DNA of 64,000 nt, taken from Sacculina carcini (Eukaryota > Arthropoda > Thecostraca > Sacculinidae). The stretch spans positions 11,002,087-11,066,086 of the forward strand of contig OU696574.1 in the NCBI GenBank assembly GCA_916048095.2. The letters run 5' to 3'. Shown here piece by piece: positions 48,916-60,508 of the stretch. Made by a program: the position numbers and the translations under genes. The notes under the pieces were generated by a model. That model was given only the letters and a program-made list of their open reading frames with translations. It made no database searches and was not told where the DNA came from. Each line of letters opens with the position of its first letter. Position 1 is the stretch's first letter.

Positions 48916-50379
48916 CTATAATGACCTTGCCGCGTTGGATTGTCGAATTGATCCGTTCTGGGATTCGGCGGTTGCCAACGCTGTGTGCTGGCGAAGGGCA
49001 CAGGAGGATGTGGTAGCTATGTGCGCTCGTTCAGCACGTTCCGATGTGGACGATCGTACACGCACTCGTCTAATTCCAGGCAGTGTCGCCACCTGAGCGT
49101 AGAACGACGGAAGAGCGCCCATTCTGTGCATGGTAGGCACCCAATCGAACGACCATACCTTTCCTATATTGGGACAGAATGGTGTGCGTGTTTGTGAGGT
49201 GGTCGCGTTGTGGTCCGGAACGTGAGCACTATCAATGATGCTGCGCAACTCGACCAGTTCTTGTTCGGTGGTTTTACGACGTCGTTTGCCACTGCCGATC
49301 AACGGAGGAAGTCTCTTGCTGCGCAGCTGTGCCGTATATTTAAGCTTGGGCTTTCTGCTGACACGTTTTTTATCCATCCGAGGAGACGATTCACCTGTTT
49401 CCATGCTCACTTCTGAACTCTGACCAATCTTTTCCCGTTGTCGTGTCAAAGACCAGGACGATCGGATTGGTCTCAGAGTGTTTGTTGATTCCGCTCTCAT
49501 GGAGGAAGGGCCGTCTATCGCCGACGTTTTTTCTAACGCATTCGTTTTCTGTTTGGGCACTTGTCCAATTTTGTCTTCCGGCAAATCCACAGTAATGAGT
49601 GGATTCACGCGCTTTTTCGGAACTTCTCTATTTGCCTGATTGGTTACGCGAATGTTGTTTTGGTTGTGTCGTTGTGAGCTCCGTGATGAAGGCACTGGTC
49701 TAGTTCTTGGAGAAATTGAAGGTGAATATTTTTTTCTCACCGGGTGAGTTTTCACAGGTTTCACCGTCAGTTTAGAGTTATTTTCTTGAAGAGCTCCCTT
49801 GGACACTGCATGAAATATTGTTGGCTTACGTTCATCGTGGTCGCACTCGTTACCAGCATGCTCATCCTTGCTATCGACAGAGCCAGCTGTTTCAATCAGG
49901 CTGTCTTTTAGTGACAATGGAGGAAGCGATGACTTGCTGGACATCACAATCTCCCCCGTCTTCATTGCTCCGTTTAAGGCCGCCAGACGCCGGATCTTGG
50001 CGCGCAGTTGCATGTCCGTGCGCAGACGACCCCACAACAGCTTACCGTAGTTGACCTTCTTGAGAGCACGCTCTTCCTCGTGGCGCTCCTTGATGACGCG
50101 AGCCACTTGCACGAGCCCCGGGTCGTGCCGCTCCACCAGCGGCTGCAACGTCTCCACTTGCTGCACTAGCCTTCGCTGTCGGCGTTGGTGTTGTAGCCAC
50201 GACGAAAGTGGCGCGCCCACCGCCACGTGCTCAGACAGTCCGCGTCGACCTTGTTCCTCGTCGCCTGCGAAGACGCGAGGTCTGTCGAGCACGCTGGCGC
50301 GCCGTTGCGGCACTGCCGGCCATTCCTCTACGGCACCCACGCCCAGAGAAGAGGGAGCATCAGCAGACGGCGATGTCAT
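48916..50379 (-). CDS. Intronless orphan protein, 487 residues
   Basis: A single open frame from the ATG at 50379 to a stop at 48916, much longer than chance allows here and in GC-balanced, repeat-free sequence. No known domain is recognised. Residues 1-60 are Ala/Pro/Arg rich. A basic helical core spans about 62-145 (WLQHQRRQRRLVQQVETLQP, VARVIKERHEEERALKKVNY, LLWGRLRTDMQLRAKIRRLA). About 150-375 is hydrophilic, disordered and Lys/Ser/Arg rich. The tail contains TPFCPNIGKVWSFDWVPTMH, the most ordered-looking part, then a low-complexity end. The helical core suggests a scaffold or microtubule/cilium-type protein, but that is guesswork. It lies divergent from the carboxypeptidase and convergent with ERM. 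Confidence 0.7.
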   Translation of the reverse strand: MTSPSADAPSSLGVGAVEEWPAVPQRRASVLDRPRVFAGDEEQGRRGLSEHVAVGAPLSSWLQHQRRQRRLVQQVETLQPLVERHDPGLVQVARVIKERHEEERALKKVNYGKLLWGRLRTDMQLRAKIRRLAALNGAMKTGEIVMSSKSSLPPLSLKDSLIETAGSVDSKDEHAGNECDHDERKPTIFHAVSKGALQENNSKLTVKPVKTHPVRKKYSPSISPRTRPVPSSRSSQRHNQNNIRVTNQANREVPKKRVNPLITVDLPEDKIGQVPKQKTNALEKTSAIDGPSSMRAESTNTLRPIRSSWSLTRQREKIGQSSEVSMETGESSPRMDKKRVSRKPKLKYTAQLRSKRLPPLIGSGKRRRKTTEQELVELRSIIDSAHVPDHNATTSQTRTPFCPNIGKVWSFDWVPTMHRMGALPSFYAQVATLPGIRRVRVRSSTSERAERAHIATTSSCALRQHTALATAESQNGSIRQSNAARSL

Positions 50380-50755
50380 CGTAGTGACGGCGACAGCGAT
50401 CGATGACGAACTGTTTCACAAAACATCCAGTCGGTGGAATGAATTTTTCTGGTGACGTTCGCTCTATTGACAAGGTGAGCCATATCTTACATAATTTAAA
50501 ATAACGAATAATCATGTTTTAAAATATGAATTTATCAATTATATATCCAGTATATATAAAACAAGAGTTTGTATATTACATAGTTTACATATTAATATCA
50601 TACATTCAAGGTTTATACTGACATGTAGCTGGCTGTACGTTCTAACACGCACACCTCTCTAGCACACACACGAATGGTGGTAAAAATGCAACTATTGGCC
50701 TGCTCACAGGCACACAACACTAGCAAATCAACGCTATGTTCGGCTACCCACCAAT

Positions 50756-50793
<38 letters not shown>

Positions 50794-52155
50794 GCAAATG
50801 CACTCAATATGCTATGACAATGTGGCTTCACAATGCCAAAAATCAATGCACATCAAATTTGCTGCATGTGCGTTGTTCTTGTGAATTGGAGAAGTGCACG
50901 AACACGGCTGCCATGGATATTGACGATAACAAACAAAGAAACGTAAAAACACCCTGTTGTCCATTCAAATTTGAAGAATGGTGATACCTATGAAATGGGA
51001 ATGCCATATATGTTATACACACATGTACATTTTGTGAATATAAGTGCATTTGTGTATAAACATGTGTATATGTAGACGTATACATTCGTACATGTATATG
51101 AGTATAGAAGCACACACGAAGATCACCTGTGTGTTAATGGAGCTGGGGTGCAAGCGATGCACGCGAGTGAAAGCCGTTGTTTTCAAGTGTCATGCACGGT
51201 GTGCCATTTGACAGCGTTAATTGGATGCACTTCCAGGAATTACACCAGTCAAATCCACGATGCACTACCGGCGATAAAACGCTAGATGGCTGGCAACGTT
51301 CAACAGCAATACATCATTACACCGCTGTTCGTTGAGCAGTTAATTATCTGCATGAGTGTATCTGTCTGTGTTCCTGTCTTTATCGGAGTAGATGAGCGGT
51401 CTGTTCACAGAGCCCGCGGAACACGTAATCTATCCGGAAACTGACAAAATCGCTGGCTCTTGATTGGTTGATTCAAGTCGACCTGCTCACCACCAGGGTT
51501 GACCGGAATCGACAAATCCTGTCATTGCAGGCCTCGCTGGTCAATTCTAAAAGTTGCCCACATCCGACGGTGGTTGATAAGTTAACGGATGAGTTGCTTC
51601 AACCTGGGACACACACACACACACGCCGGAGTTAAGCAACTCGTCGAATTTAAAGTTGATATCCATTGAAAATTCATGAATATAATCCCAATGAGAAGGT
51701 AGTCATGCTTTTGAATGTACCTCAAGGCGTCGGCTCAAAACTAATCCTTATTTTTAATATTTGTCCTCAACACTGACTGTCGGGTGAAAATCCGACAAGC
51801 ATAAGTATGAATTATAATTCATACTTATAAACATAATAATGAACACCGACATGCAGCACAAAATGTGTGCTGTTCAGGAGAATACCAATTATTTTGTTAC
51901 ATGCATACAATGAGGAAATTCAAGAAAACTTGGACAAACAAGCAACAGTATCGACGGAAACTGATGCCGCGCTTATTCAAAAAGAACTGTGGCAGCTGTG
52001 TTTTGCCCGTGAAATCCCCACGCACCCTCCATGTGGGTGCAGCCATCGCGTGAGGTATCGTTTTTCGCTACCACTCGAGCTCACACAGTTGGATTGACCG
52101 GAGTGGGCTGATACTGTGTCCGGGAGTTTGAGTTCCTCGTTCTGAGACACACACA
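50380..52155. other. Divergent intergenic region
   Basis: 1.8 kb between the divergent orphan gene and carboxypeptidase starts. It contains (TG)n at 50758-50791, AT-rich sequence and short CA runs near 51610. It should hold both promoters. A GACAAG/GTGAGC donor-like site on the plus strand at about 50474 is unexplained. No exon is supported. Confidence 0.45.
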
Positions 52156-55100
52156 ATGTCGCTAGTACAAGCGACACCCAGTGAACCTTGGTGGTGGTGT
52201 TGCGGATCTGTGTTCAAGTGGATACTGTGTGGAGCAGCAATTTGTACGCTACTGGTCGCCGTCTTCTATTTCTTCAGTTCTGCAGATACGGTGAGACCAA
52301 GTCGCTTCGTTTCCCGAGACGTGCTCTCGTCTCAACTCAAATCTCAATTGGAATGGAACGTAGCAGGGTTTGTTTGGTTTAAACTAAGTGGTTTTTAAAA
52401 AATATATAAAACATGTTTTTTAATTGTTTTTTTCGTTGACAGAAATGAATTTTCTCTTATAGGAATGATGAAATATTTTCAGAAAAAGTAAATGAGTTCA
52501 TTGATAGTTTTAAATCTTCATAAATATTACTTTTTGGCATGATTTTATGGATTTGCACGATAAGGGAAACATTTTTATTAACTTTTTTGGTTTTTGCTGG
52601 GGAAGCATTGTAGTTGGTATTTATGAGAAATAAATATGAGAAGTTTATGATTTAAGTATTTGAGAAATTTTTACTACAAACCATTTGAGTGTCTATGAAA
52701 AACACTATTTTAGAAACCGGTTAAAAAACTGTTTTCTCTGAAAACAAACATGAATTATCTTTCAGGGACAAAACGATTTTTAGTCACTAGGTTTTCATAA
52801 ATAATTACACTGGGTGTTTGGATTTGGACTTTGCAAACATATGTGGGTGTTAAAAATCGACTGATTTCGCAATTGGAAGCGGCTTAAAACTTCCGTTGCC
52901 TATAGATGCTACAAGGTGAAATTCAAGATCCTGTGTGTACATTTTTATGATTTTCTTTTTTAATATTTACAAAACTCTTGGTTAGTGGTACTAAAATATG
53001 TTTAACTATGTAGTGGCTTCGTGTAATTACGATAATCATCCACAATAACCGATAATCATAAACAGAGCAGAAACATAAACGGAACACAGTTAATACAATC
53101 AACGTTAATCGCGCGTACAAACAGCACACCTTGACACTCGTGCAGACTCCCTGACCCAACACGGTCAAGTTCCGTGTCACATTCTAATTACGTCATCTAG
53201 TGTCGGCCAGGGAGATTACACAGTACATTTCAAACAAAGCGACCGTATAGGTGGCGATACTACAAACGATATACTAAATAGCATGGTACAATCCTTTTTT
53301 GATTTGTGTGTGCAAAGTGTAAAAAACAAAAAAACAATGTTTTTCTAAAAAAACATGTTTCTTTTTTTAAAAAAAACGTTTTTTTTAAACCCTGGAACAT
53401 AGTCTTTTTTAGATGGGAAGCATGAAACATGTGCGGTACAGTCAAAACGTCCTAGAATACGGGAATATGGATAATACTCTCCTCGAAACACTATCACAGT
53501 GGTTCTCAACCCATTTTTTGACAGCGACCCAAAATTTTGCACAAATCAAGCATCGCGATCCAAGCCCACATAGATAACGGAAGTACAGTGGCCGTGAACT
53601 ACTGCTTTCTGATCCAGGGACCGGTCAACACAAACAACCCGACCTCTGCTCCTATCGCGCTGCGCAATACATTCAGAAGGATGTGGACTGGAGCTGACCA
53701 TGAAGGAGTTAGATCAGCCCCGAATCCGACTGCACATCAATTTCAGGCAAGTATGAAAACACGTCACGCTAAGAATTTATCAAGCACTCGATGAAATAGA
53801 CATCCTGAACATTGCATAAACACTGGTGTCACAAGAAATCCCAGCATTGCTGGCTTCAAACAGTCGTGATAATCTGGTGTCTGAACCACGATGACTCATG
53901 AATACACTCGAAGCGACAATGAAACGGTCCCATTAAACCTCAGCATACAATGCAGAATCAATGGCGTACACACTCGATGGATGGCTGCAGCGTCGTAGCA
54001 ACCACCCCCGGTCGGGAGCCTAACGCTTGATATTGAAATGTATCATAAATCAGCGCATAAAAGTTCCCAGGAGGCCGAGGAGCTGCTCGTAACTGCATTT
54101 TCACAAAGTGAGACCTCTATTATAATGTTACTTCATGATGGAGGCCCCATAAGACCTTGCTATGGCTCTGATAGGCAGTGAAACTATTTTGACATTGACA
54201 TTCCATTGATAATCAATGGCAATCATTCATGTATTTGGCTCCAATATATACAAGACGACATCACTTGGAAAATACAGCATAAGCCGCAGTGGCTTGTTTG
54301 CTTGTCATTTAAACAAACAATAGATTATGTACATCACACATAATTCAACACTACAAGTAAAGTATAAAATACCAATTTAAACACAAAAATAATAAAGTAA
54401 AAGATAAAACGAAAAAATACGGAACATATGTACACACAATTAACAAGTGAAGTTCACGTAAAAACACAGAAAAAAGACGAAAAAAGCTATGTCTCATCAA
54501 TCAAACGCGATGCATACATTCATGCAAAACTACATGCATTTGATACTCGAGCTAACTTTATCACGATATAATTCGTGCAAAAGTGATCATTAAAATTAAA
54601 ATATCCAATTTTGCCACCGCTCAATTTGAGCTTAATTCAGTTATCATTCCAGCTCCAACCTGAGCTGTTTCAAGACCGAATTATGATTATTATTATTAAT
54701 TACAGGCAAATCCAGTAGCATGGGAAGATTGCAAGCACTATTACCACCCTAAGGTGGCCCCATGTACCGGAAGCGCCCAAAAGATTCAGAGAGAAAGAGA
54801 GTTCGAAAAGAAAAAAGGTTAGAAAGAGAGTTCGAAAAGAAAATAATAAATAAATAACAATAAATAATAAACCATCATCCGATAACACTCCACAATATCA
54901 CTCCGCCCACGTTCCTCAATAAATAATAACAATCAACAATAAATACAATAAATTCAACAACAACAATAAATTCAGTAAATAACAACCATCAATAAATAAG
55001 AACAAATATTAATAAATAAGTAATAAATAACAATCAAGAACAATAAATATGATTCAATAAGAAACATCCAACAATAAATTAAAATATGATTCAATAAGTA

Positions 55101-57606
55101 ACAACAACACAAATAAATATGATTCAATAAACAACAACAACACCAATAAATATCTCGTGCATGACATTCTGCCTGTCTCTCTTTCTCACAACTGTTCATT
55201 TGCAGAAGTATCATAGGACGAGACTGGTTGTGAACATGCCAGCGTCCATGCAGAGGCACAAGACAACTTATAACCGCCCCACCGACTTGCAACCCAGCCA
55301 CACTCACTACATCCAGCAAACCCGGACATCGCACAGGCAGTGGTTTTTCTACGCCTACCACAGGATGCACATAATCTACTTGTTCTCGCTGCAAGCGTCA
55401 CGAAGTAGAGTGTGTATCACGATATCTATCGGTCAGAGTTCAGAAGGACGTCCAATACTAGCTTCAAAATGCGGCAGCGGACCACGGGTGGTTATCATTG
55501 AAGGAGGTTACCCAACAACACAGGTCACGCGAAATTAAATATCGAATTACGGATCATGTGGTCATAATGTCCACCATCATGTCCTGTCCTTCAAAATCTG
55601 TATTTCAAGACCTTTACGTAAATGTCGACGCTTTGTGGAGAATTCACTTTGAATGTGTGTGTTGACAACAGGAATTCACGGTCGAGAATGGATTTCAACG
55701 GCCGTCGTCACATACATCATCAACGAGCTGAGTGCTAAGCCAGACATCTACCACGAGCTGCTCTCCCAGTACACCTTCTACTGTGTACCCATACTGAACC
55801 CAGACGGATATGAGTACACATTTACACGTGAGTTGCACCGCACTTTAACACCTCCACATTGCATTATACCATTTCATCACAATACATGCCTCTATTTTGG
55901 ATCTAATCTAATCAACACGACAACGGGCATGTGACGCCTACGGACCATTACGCCTACGCGTTAGTTCCAGATTATTCTTTCTTGTTGGGTTAGGTAAGGT
56001 TGAGTTAGATTTGGTTGAATGGGCAGGGTTAGTCAGGAAAGACATAGACTTGGGACTGAAGCGTAGGCGTAATGGTCCGGAGGCGTAATATTCTCCAACG
56101 ACACTTGATATTTGTTGATATTGAAAATTTCAGAAAAAACTCTATTATTGGCAGTTTCAATGTGAGCAACATTATATACATGATTGTTATGCAGACAACC
56201 GTTTCTGGAGGAAATCCAGAAGTGTGAACAATGGTGACAAATGTAAGGGCAGCGATCTCAACAGAAACTTCCATTCCCACTGGTCAAAGGTAATTTGTAC
56301 ACCAAATCAAAGCTGATCTAATCGAAATCAACATCGAGCTTTGTTACGCTCGGTGTATATTGTTGAACGAAAAAGTAACAGCCGACATATCACACGATCT
56401 AGCGTTTATTTTCTCGGTTTATATGTCACAAAAACTAGTATCATTAGACCGGCCTATTTCACACACAAACACAAACACAAACACAAACACACACAGAGCG
56501 AGATTGGTGAAGACGTAATTAACCAGAGCACACATATAACATAATGGCGCGCTTGTACTCCCGCTTGTGCAGGCTGGAACATCGACCGATCCCTGCAGTG
56601 AAATCTACCACGGAAGATGTGCGGGATGTGAGCCCGAAGTTCAGGCCATGAGTCGACTGATACTACACCACAGGGGCAACATCAGCATATACCTGGCACT
56701 GCACAGGTGCCGTTCCCATCCAATCCAGCAATAACACCGAACAAGCACGTAGATTTGTGTGCATTCCCGTGGTGGTCCTCAAAATTGGCTCAGTTCTTCA
56801 AGCGCAGCGGCCCTCAATCCTTTTTTGGCCAAATAAATTACAATGCACATATCGCTATGAAATGTGTATTGCGTATATTATCACAAAGAACACCACTAGC
56901 ACCATTATCCATGAACAATGTGAAAAAATAGATCAGTCACAGGCAAGTATCAAAATCAACTGCCTCTTATGGTAATTCAAATAAAGTATTTCAATTTCAT
57001 CTCACCAAGGATTTCAATCTCTCGTGCCACCGAAAAAGTATGAAGAGAGAATAGTTTCAATATATACGACCAATGCTTGTCTGTCACCAGAACATAACAA
57101 TGACGCAAGACTTGATAAAAATATGACACTCATAGTCTTCACATTGGACACAAATATTCTATCTTTACTTGTATTATAAACAGGAATAATATCACTAATC
57201 AAAATGATCGCCATGCACAATTCACAGACAGCAAAGCTAACGCGATGACGCCGGTTTTATTTCCAGTTATAAACAGTTGTTTCTGGTACCGTACGCCTTC
57301 ACCAGCACGCCTCACCCTCAACTGGCAGAATTTCTGCGCATTGCACGGGCAGGCAGGGACGCATTGCAGGAGGCTGGAGGACCTCGCTTCAAGGTGGGCA
57401 TGTTGCACGAGTTGATAGAATCGGCCAGCGGTAACTCGATGGACTATGCCGTCGGCGTGGGAGCAGCCAAGTTCGCAGTGACCATAGAACTGCGCGACAA
57501 CGGTACATACGGCTTTCAGTTGCCTGCCTCACAGATACTGCAGAGCGGCGAGGAAACAATGTCCGCCCTGCTAGCGATGTTGAATTCGCTGGGTTCAGGA
57601 TCCTGA
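52156..57606 (+). CDS. Membrane-anchored M14A metallocarboxypeptidase, A-like
   Basis: Zinc exopeptidase removing C-terminal residues. Exons 52156-52290, 55206-55506, 55672-55827, 56195-56289, 56573-56706 and 57267-57606 join in phase; 386 residues. Exon 1 encodes a 45-residue head with one hydrophobic span (about 20-41, KWILCGAAICTLLVAVFYFF), so a type II signal-anchor is likely. Zn ligands: H148 and E151 (GIHGREW), H273 (LALHSY). Substrate and catalytic residues: R150, R203 (FWRKSRS), N220-R221 (DLNRNF), Y275 and the general base E348 (TIELRDNG). The position equal to CPA residue 255 is Met332, hydrophobic, which predicts an A-type preference for bulky uncharged C-termini. The usual Tyr248 is Glu325 (ESASG for YQASG). 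No typical 90-residue propeptide is seen, but an exon could be missing in the 2.9-kb intron 1. Several Cys (C237, C245, C248) may form disulphides. It ends 199 bp from the PMVK stop, tail-to-tail. Confidence 0.88.
53497..53560 (+). mobile_element. hAT terminus in carboxypeptidase intron 1
   Basis: CAGTGGTTCTCAACCCATTT followed by GACAGCGACCCAAAATTTTG is a typical hAT (Charlie-like) left end. The right end was not located. The 53537-53794 open frame that follows has no transposase resemblance. Confidence 0.5.
53988..54170. mobile_element. hAT-type MITE (CAGAG family), copy 2
   Basis: 183 bp with left end CAGCGTCGTAGCAACCACCC and right end CCTTGCTATGGCTCTG, matching the termini of 7526-7778. 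Flanking 8-mers no longer match, so it is older or rearranged. Confidence 0.6.
54687..54842 (-). repeat. SINE-like repeat family B, copy 3
   Basis: Reverse-oriented copy (TTACAGGCAAATCCAGTAGC and GGTGGCCCCATGTACCGGAA on the plus strand) with an AATAATAAT tail. It shares the upstream AGAGAGTTCGAAAAGA block with copy 1. Confidence 0.6.
54843..55155. repeat. AATAA/ACAAT-rich low-complexity run
   Basis: About 310 bp of degenerate AATAAATAACAATAA-type sequence ending 50 bp before carboxypeptidase exon 2. Confidence 0.8.
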
Positions 57607-57805
57607 TCATCACCCCTGCTGCGTGTCTGTGTGTCTGTGTGTGAGTTGTTCTTGCAGGAGAGCGCGAACGGCGGCCGTCAGATGCAGGAATACATTGTAT
57701 TGCAACCACTGTCTTCTATCACTGATGTTGCAACAAATACACACAGATAGAGGTACACAGAAGCACACACCTGAACAGGAGCAGAGTGGCGGAGTGGAGG
57801 TAGAG

Positions 57806-58170
57806 TTAGAGAGCGGAGGTCCAGCACTGTATCTCGTGTAGACAGGCAGTTAGTGATATTGCAGCAGCAACATTGCACGACACGGTGTCATTGCACACAC
57901 ACAAGTCCCACTTGCTCACCGCGTCTAGATCACACTCGGATTCGGCATCATCCACACCTGACACACACACACACACACATATGTCCAAGCAAATACATAC
58001 ACACACAAGTACAAATATACACGATACACACATACAATGAAGTACAACTATATACACATAAGTACGAATATACATACACAAAACACACACGAGTATATCT
58101 AATCGAGTATACACACACAAATATATCTACACACAAGTACACATACATACACATATGTACAAATATACAC

Positions 58171-58204
<34 letters not shown>

Positions 58205-59384
58205 TACAAATACACACACATACACACAAGTACAAATATACAGTATAAATATATACTGTACAAATATAAGTATAAATATAAATATACACAGTACAAATAT
58301 AGATAAAATATATAAATATATACAGTACAAATATAAGTATACACTACACACACACACACATAAGTACAAATATACACAACAGATACAAGTACAAATACAC
58401 ACACACACATACACACCTGGCGTGAAAACAAAGCCGCGACTACACCGCGTTTCTTCACTGGCAAACACACGCACTGAACGAACACGCCGCGCTCCAAACT
58501 GCGAACAAAACCAACTGACACACACACACACACACACACAAGCAGTTGGCAAGAACACATGATATTGCGTGTTACAGAAAGAGCACAACCTGAGCAGTAG
58601 CATAGGGGCCGAGTCAATCGTATACACAGACTACACAATTACAGAAGTATGATGGAAAAGCAAGCAAACACGTGTGACACGAACAAGAGATGGAGAAAAA
58701 TACAGAGTATGGGAGCAGCCATCATGCAGAGTACTGACGTGATATCTGATCGTCGTCGTACATCACTGACAATCCACACAGAGAAGCGACTGGCCTCGCA
58801 TAGCTCCAGTGCACTGCGGCAAAAATATCCCGCGTCCGAGGCTCGAACCTGTTCTCCCCAAGCAATCATCGCCTCTCTGTGTCTGAGTTCACAGCAAGCG
58901 ACACACACACACACACAATGATGATTAATAACATGTAAGTGCATTCTCGTTGTTAGAGCCAATAAAAACGTACAGGAAAATAGAAACAAGTGAATTGACG
59001 GGACGCAACGCAAGTTGAGATGCAGGCGCGTATTATGTAGTCGTATTTACTGACTGTTCCTTGTAGGAGCCATCGCTGAGCAGCAGGTTGTAGTTCAAGT
59101 TGTTCTGTTCGGCAAATCGTCGTTTGATAGGCGCCGACAGACGCACAATAACCGCCAGCTCATTGCCCAATCTGCAAGACAACATAGTTGTCATTAGCTG
59201 TAACCGCTCGCTAATTTAATGTTCCGTTGAAATTGAATTGTAGGCCAAGCACTTACTATATCTGTTACATGAATGTACCGTATAAAAACTAGACTTACCG
59301 TTTCAACAGGAGCTCGGAGACGAAATCCTTGCCAGATTTCCGCTTGCCACTAATGAGAACTATCAGTTTCGGATTGAGATGCAT
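57806..59384 (-). CDS. PMVK: Phosphomevalonate kinase, animal type
   Basis: Makes mevalonate 5-diphosphate from mevalonate 5-phosphate and ATP in the mevalonate (isoprenoid/sterol) pathway. Five minus-strand exons join in phase: 59384-59299, 59171-59055, 58882-58739, 58514-58417, 57957-57806; 198 residues (human 192). The start MHLNPKLIVLISGKRKSGKD places the P-loop at 12-21, as in the human enzyme. Further family blocks: NLNYNLLLSDGSYKEQ (53-68), EAMIAWGEQVRASDAGYFCR (71-90), WIVSDVRRRSDI (103-114), WFCSQFGARRVRSVRVFAS, then FVFTPGVDDAESECDLD across the last intron. This P-loop family is the metazoan type, not the GHMP kinase of fungi, plants and bacteria. Introns are 127, 172, 224 and 459 bp; the last is almost entirely CA/TA microsatellite. 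The C-terminus (TSAL) lacks the SRL peroxisome-type signal of the human protein. GET1 lies upstream on the same strand, 3 kb away. Confidence 0.93.
57958..58416. repeat. Microsatellite filling PMVK intron 4
   Basis: About 450 bp of CA, TACA and ATATAC repeats with almost no unique sequence, between the donor CCAG/GTGTGT and acceptor TGTGTCAG of the minus-strand gene. Confidence 0.9.
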
Positions 59385-59640
59385 AGAGAGCCTGAGTTGC
59401 TCAATGAATCTCTATATCAGCCGACCGCTTCAGTCTTACCAAATGTCAAGTGCAAATAAAGAGGTCCAGAAAACCGGCTCATTGAAACTCATTGAACTGA
59501 ATAATTTTGAAATGGCCACTCGTAGGAAAACTGGTACAAACTAGGATCACGGGATAATAGTAAGAAATGGACCACTCGTTAAAATTCGTAGAATATATTA
59601 CACTTTCTCGATGAAACTGACAACACCACCACAGGTTCGT

Positions 59641-59745
59641 TCATCAACACCTCCGCTTGAGTCCACAGCGAATCATCGTCAATTGCCCACGGTGAGAAGC
59701 GCCATATGGCACTCTCCAGCTCAGTGGGCTGGTGCACCAACCTAG
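59641..59745 (+). repeat. Diverged SINE family A copy
   Basis: ACACCTCCGCTTGAGTCCAC, GCCATATGGC and GGGCTGGTGCACC line up with the body and 3' part of the intact SINE at 60308-60501. A fragment of the head (GAGCTCCCGAGTAGCTCAG) recurs at 59912-59931. Identity is low. The minus-strand open frame here is therefore not an exon. Confidence 0.5.
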
Positions 59746-60307
59746 TAATTTTAATCCAGTAACGATGCATATGGTTACATGACACGCATTAGCTGCTTGC
59801 CTTAGAACAATGACAAATTAGTGGAATAGAAAAATTTACTGGAAGGTGTTGGTGCGACAATTACGAATGCAATTGAACGAGAAGCGGTGTTTGGTATCGC
59901 GTGAATTGTTTTGAGCTCCCGAGTAGCTCAGAGTTTTTTTTTTAGCTCAGTGAATTGTTTTATATGTACCACACTGTTACCCTAGATGTATTTGGTTTTT
60001 TGTTCACGGGTATTGTTATCAAAATTAACGTTTATTTTTCAATTCAATTAAGTGCATTTAGCGCTTTTTCTATACAGTCGCGCAGAATGCTTACAGTTTG
60101 AGCTAGCGGTAATAGTTAGAAGCATTGAAATTTACAGAAATACTGACACGTTTAAGCTGAGTTTCAATACACCGTTTTGCATTACGAGGCTAATTCACTT
60201 TAATCACACTTCTGGCCACCTTCAATCCTATAATTCCTGGTGAACAATTTAATTTTTTCTCAATTCACTCTCGTATTGTAAAATAATCAATATGAAACGT
60301 AGTATCC

Positions 60308-60501
60308 GAGCTCGCGAGTAGCTCAGTGGTTAGGCACTCAACTCTCGTTTCAGGTTTGCGGTTCGAATCCTGGCCCGGGTTCACTCCACGCCTCCGCTTG
60401 AGTCTACCAGAAATCACTACGGTGGATGGGCGCACAGTGGGGCGAGCCATATAGTATCAGCAGGGTGGTGCGTGCTTAAAACACCAATAACAACAAAACT
60501 C
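60308..60501 (+). mobile_element. Full-length tRNA-headed SINE, family A
   Basis: A 194-bp element. The head has an A-box (TAGCTCAGTGGTTAGGC) and a B-box (GGTTCGAATCC) spaced as in tRNA, giving an internal pol III promoter. A body of about 110 bp and a CAATAACAACAAAA tail follow. It is flanked by agtatcc on both sides (60301-60307 and 60502-60508), a target-site duplication. The 3' end recurs at 40628-40664 and a decayed body at 59641-59745. Confidence 0.8.
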
Positions 60502-60508
60502 AGTATCC

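Noticed and set aside
49818-50455. Plus-strand ORFs opposite the 487-residue gene, and those opposite METTL2 (29323-30324)
   Set aside because: Shadow frames of GC-rich coding sequence on the other strand; no family resemblance.
53537-53794. 85-codon ORF as a missing carboxypeptidase exon
   Set aside because: It begins within a hAT-like terminus and shows no propeptide or M14 similarity; exons 1 and 2 already join in phase.
59579-59785. Minus-strand frame VHQPTELESAIWRFSPWAID, first read as an exon upstream of PMVK
   Set aside because: The same DNA lines up, on the plus strand, with the body of SINE A at 60308-60501, so it is a decayed SINE.
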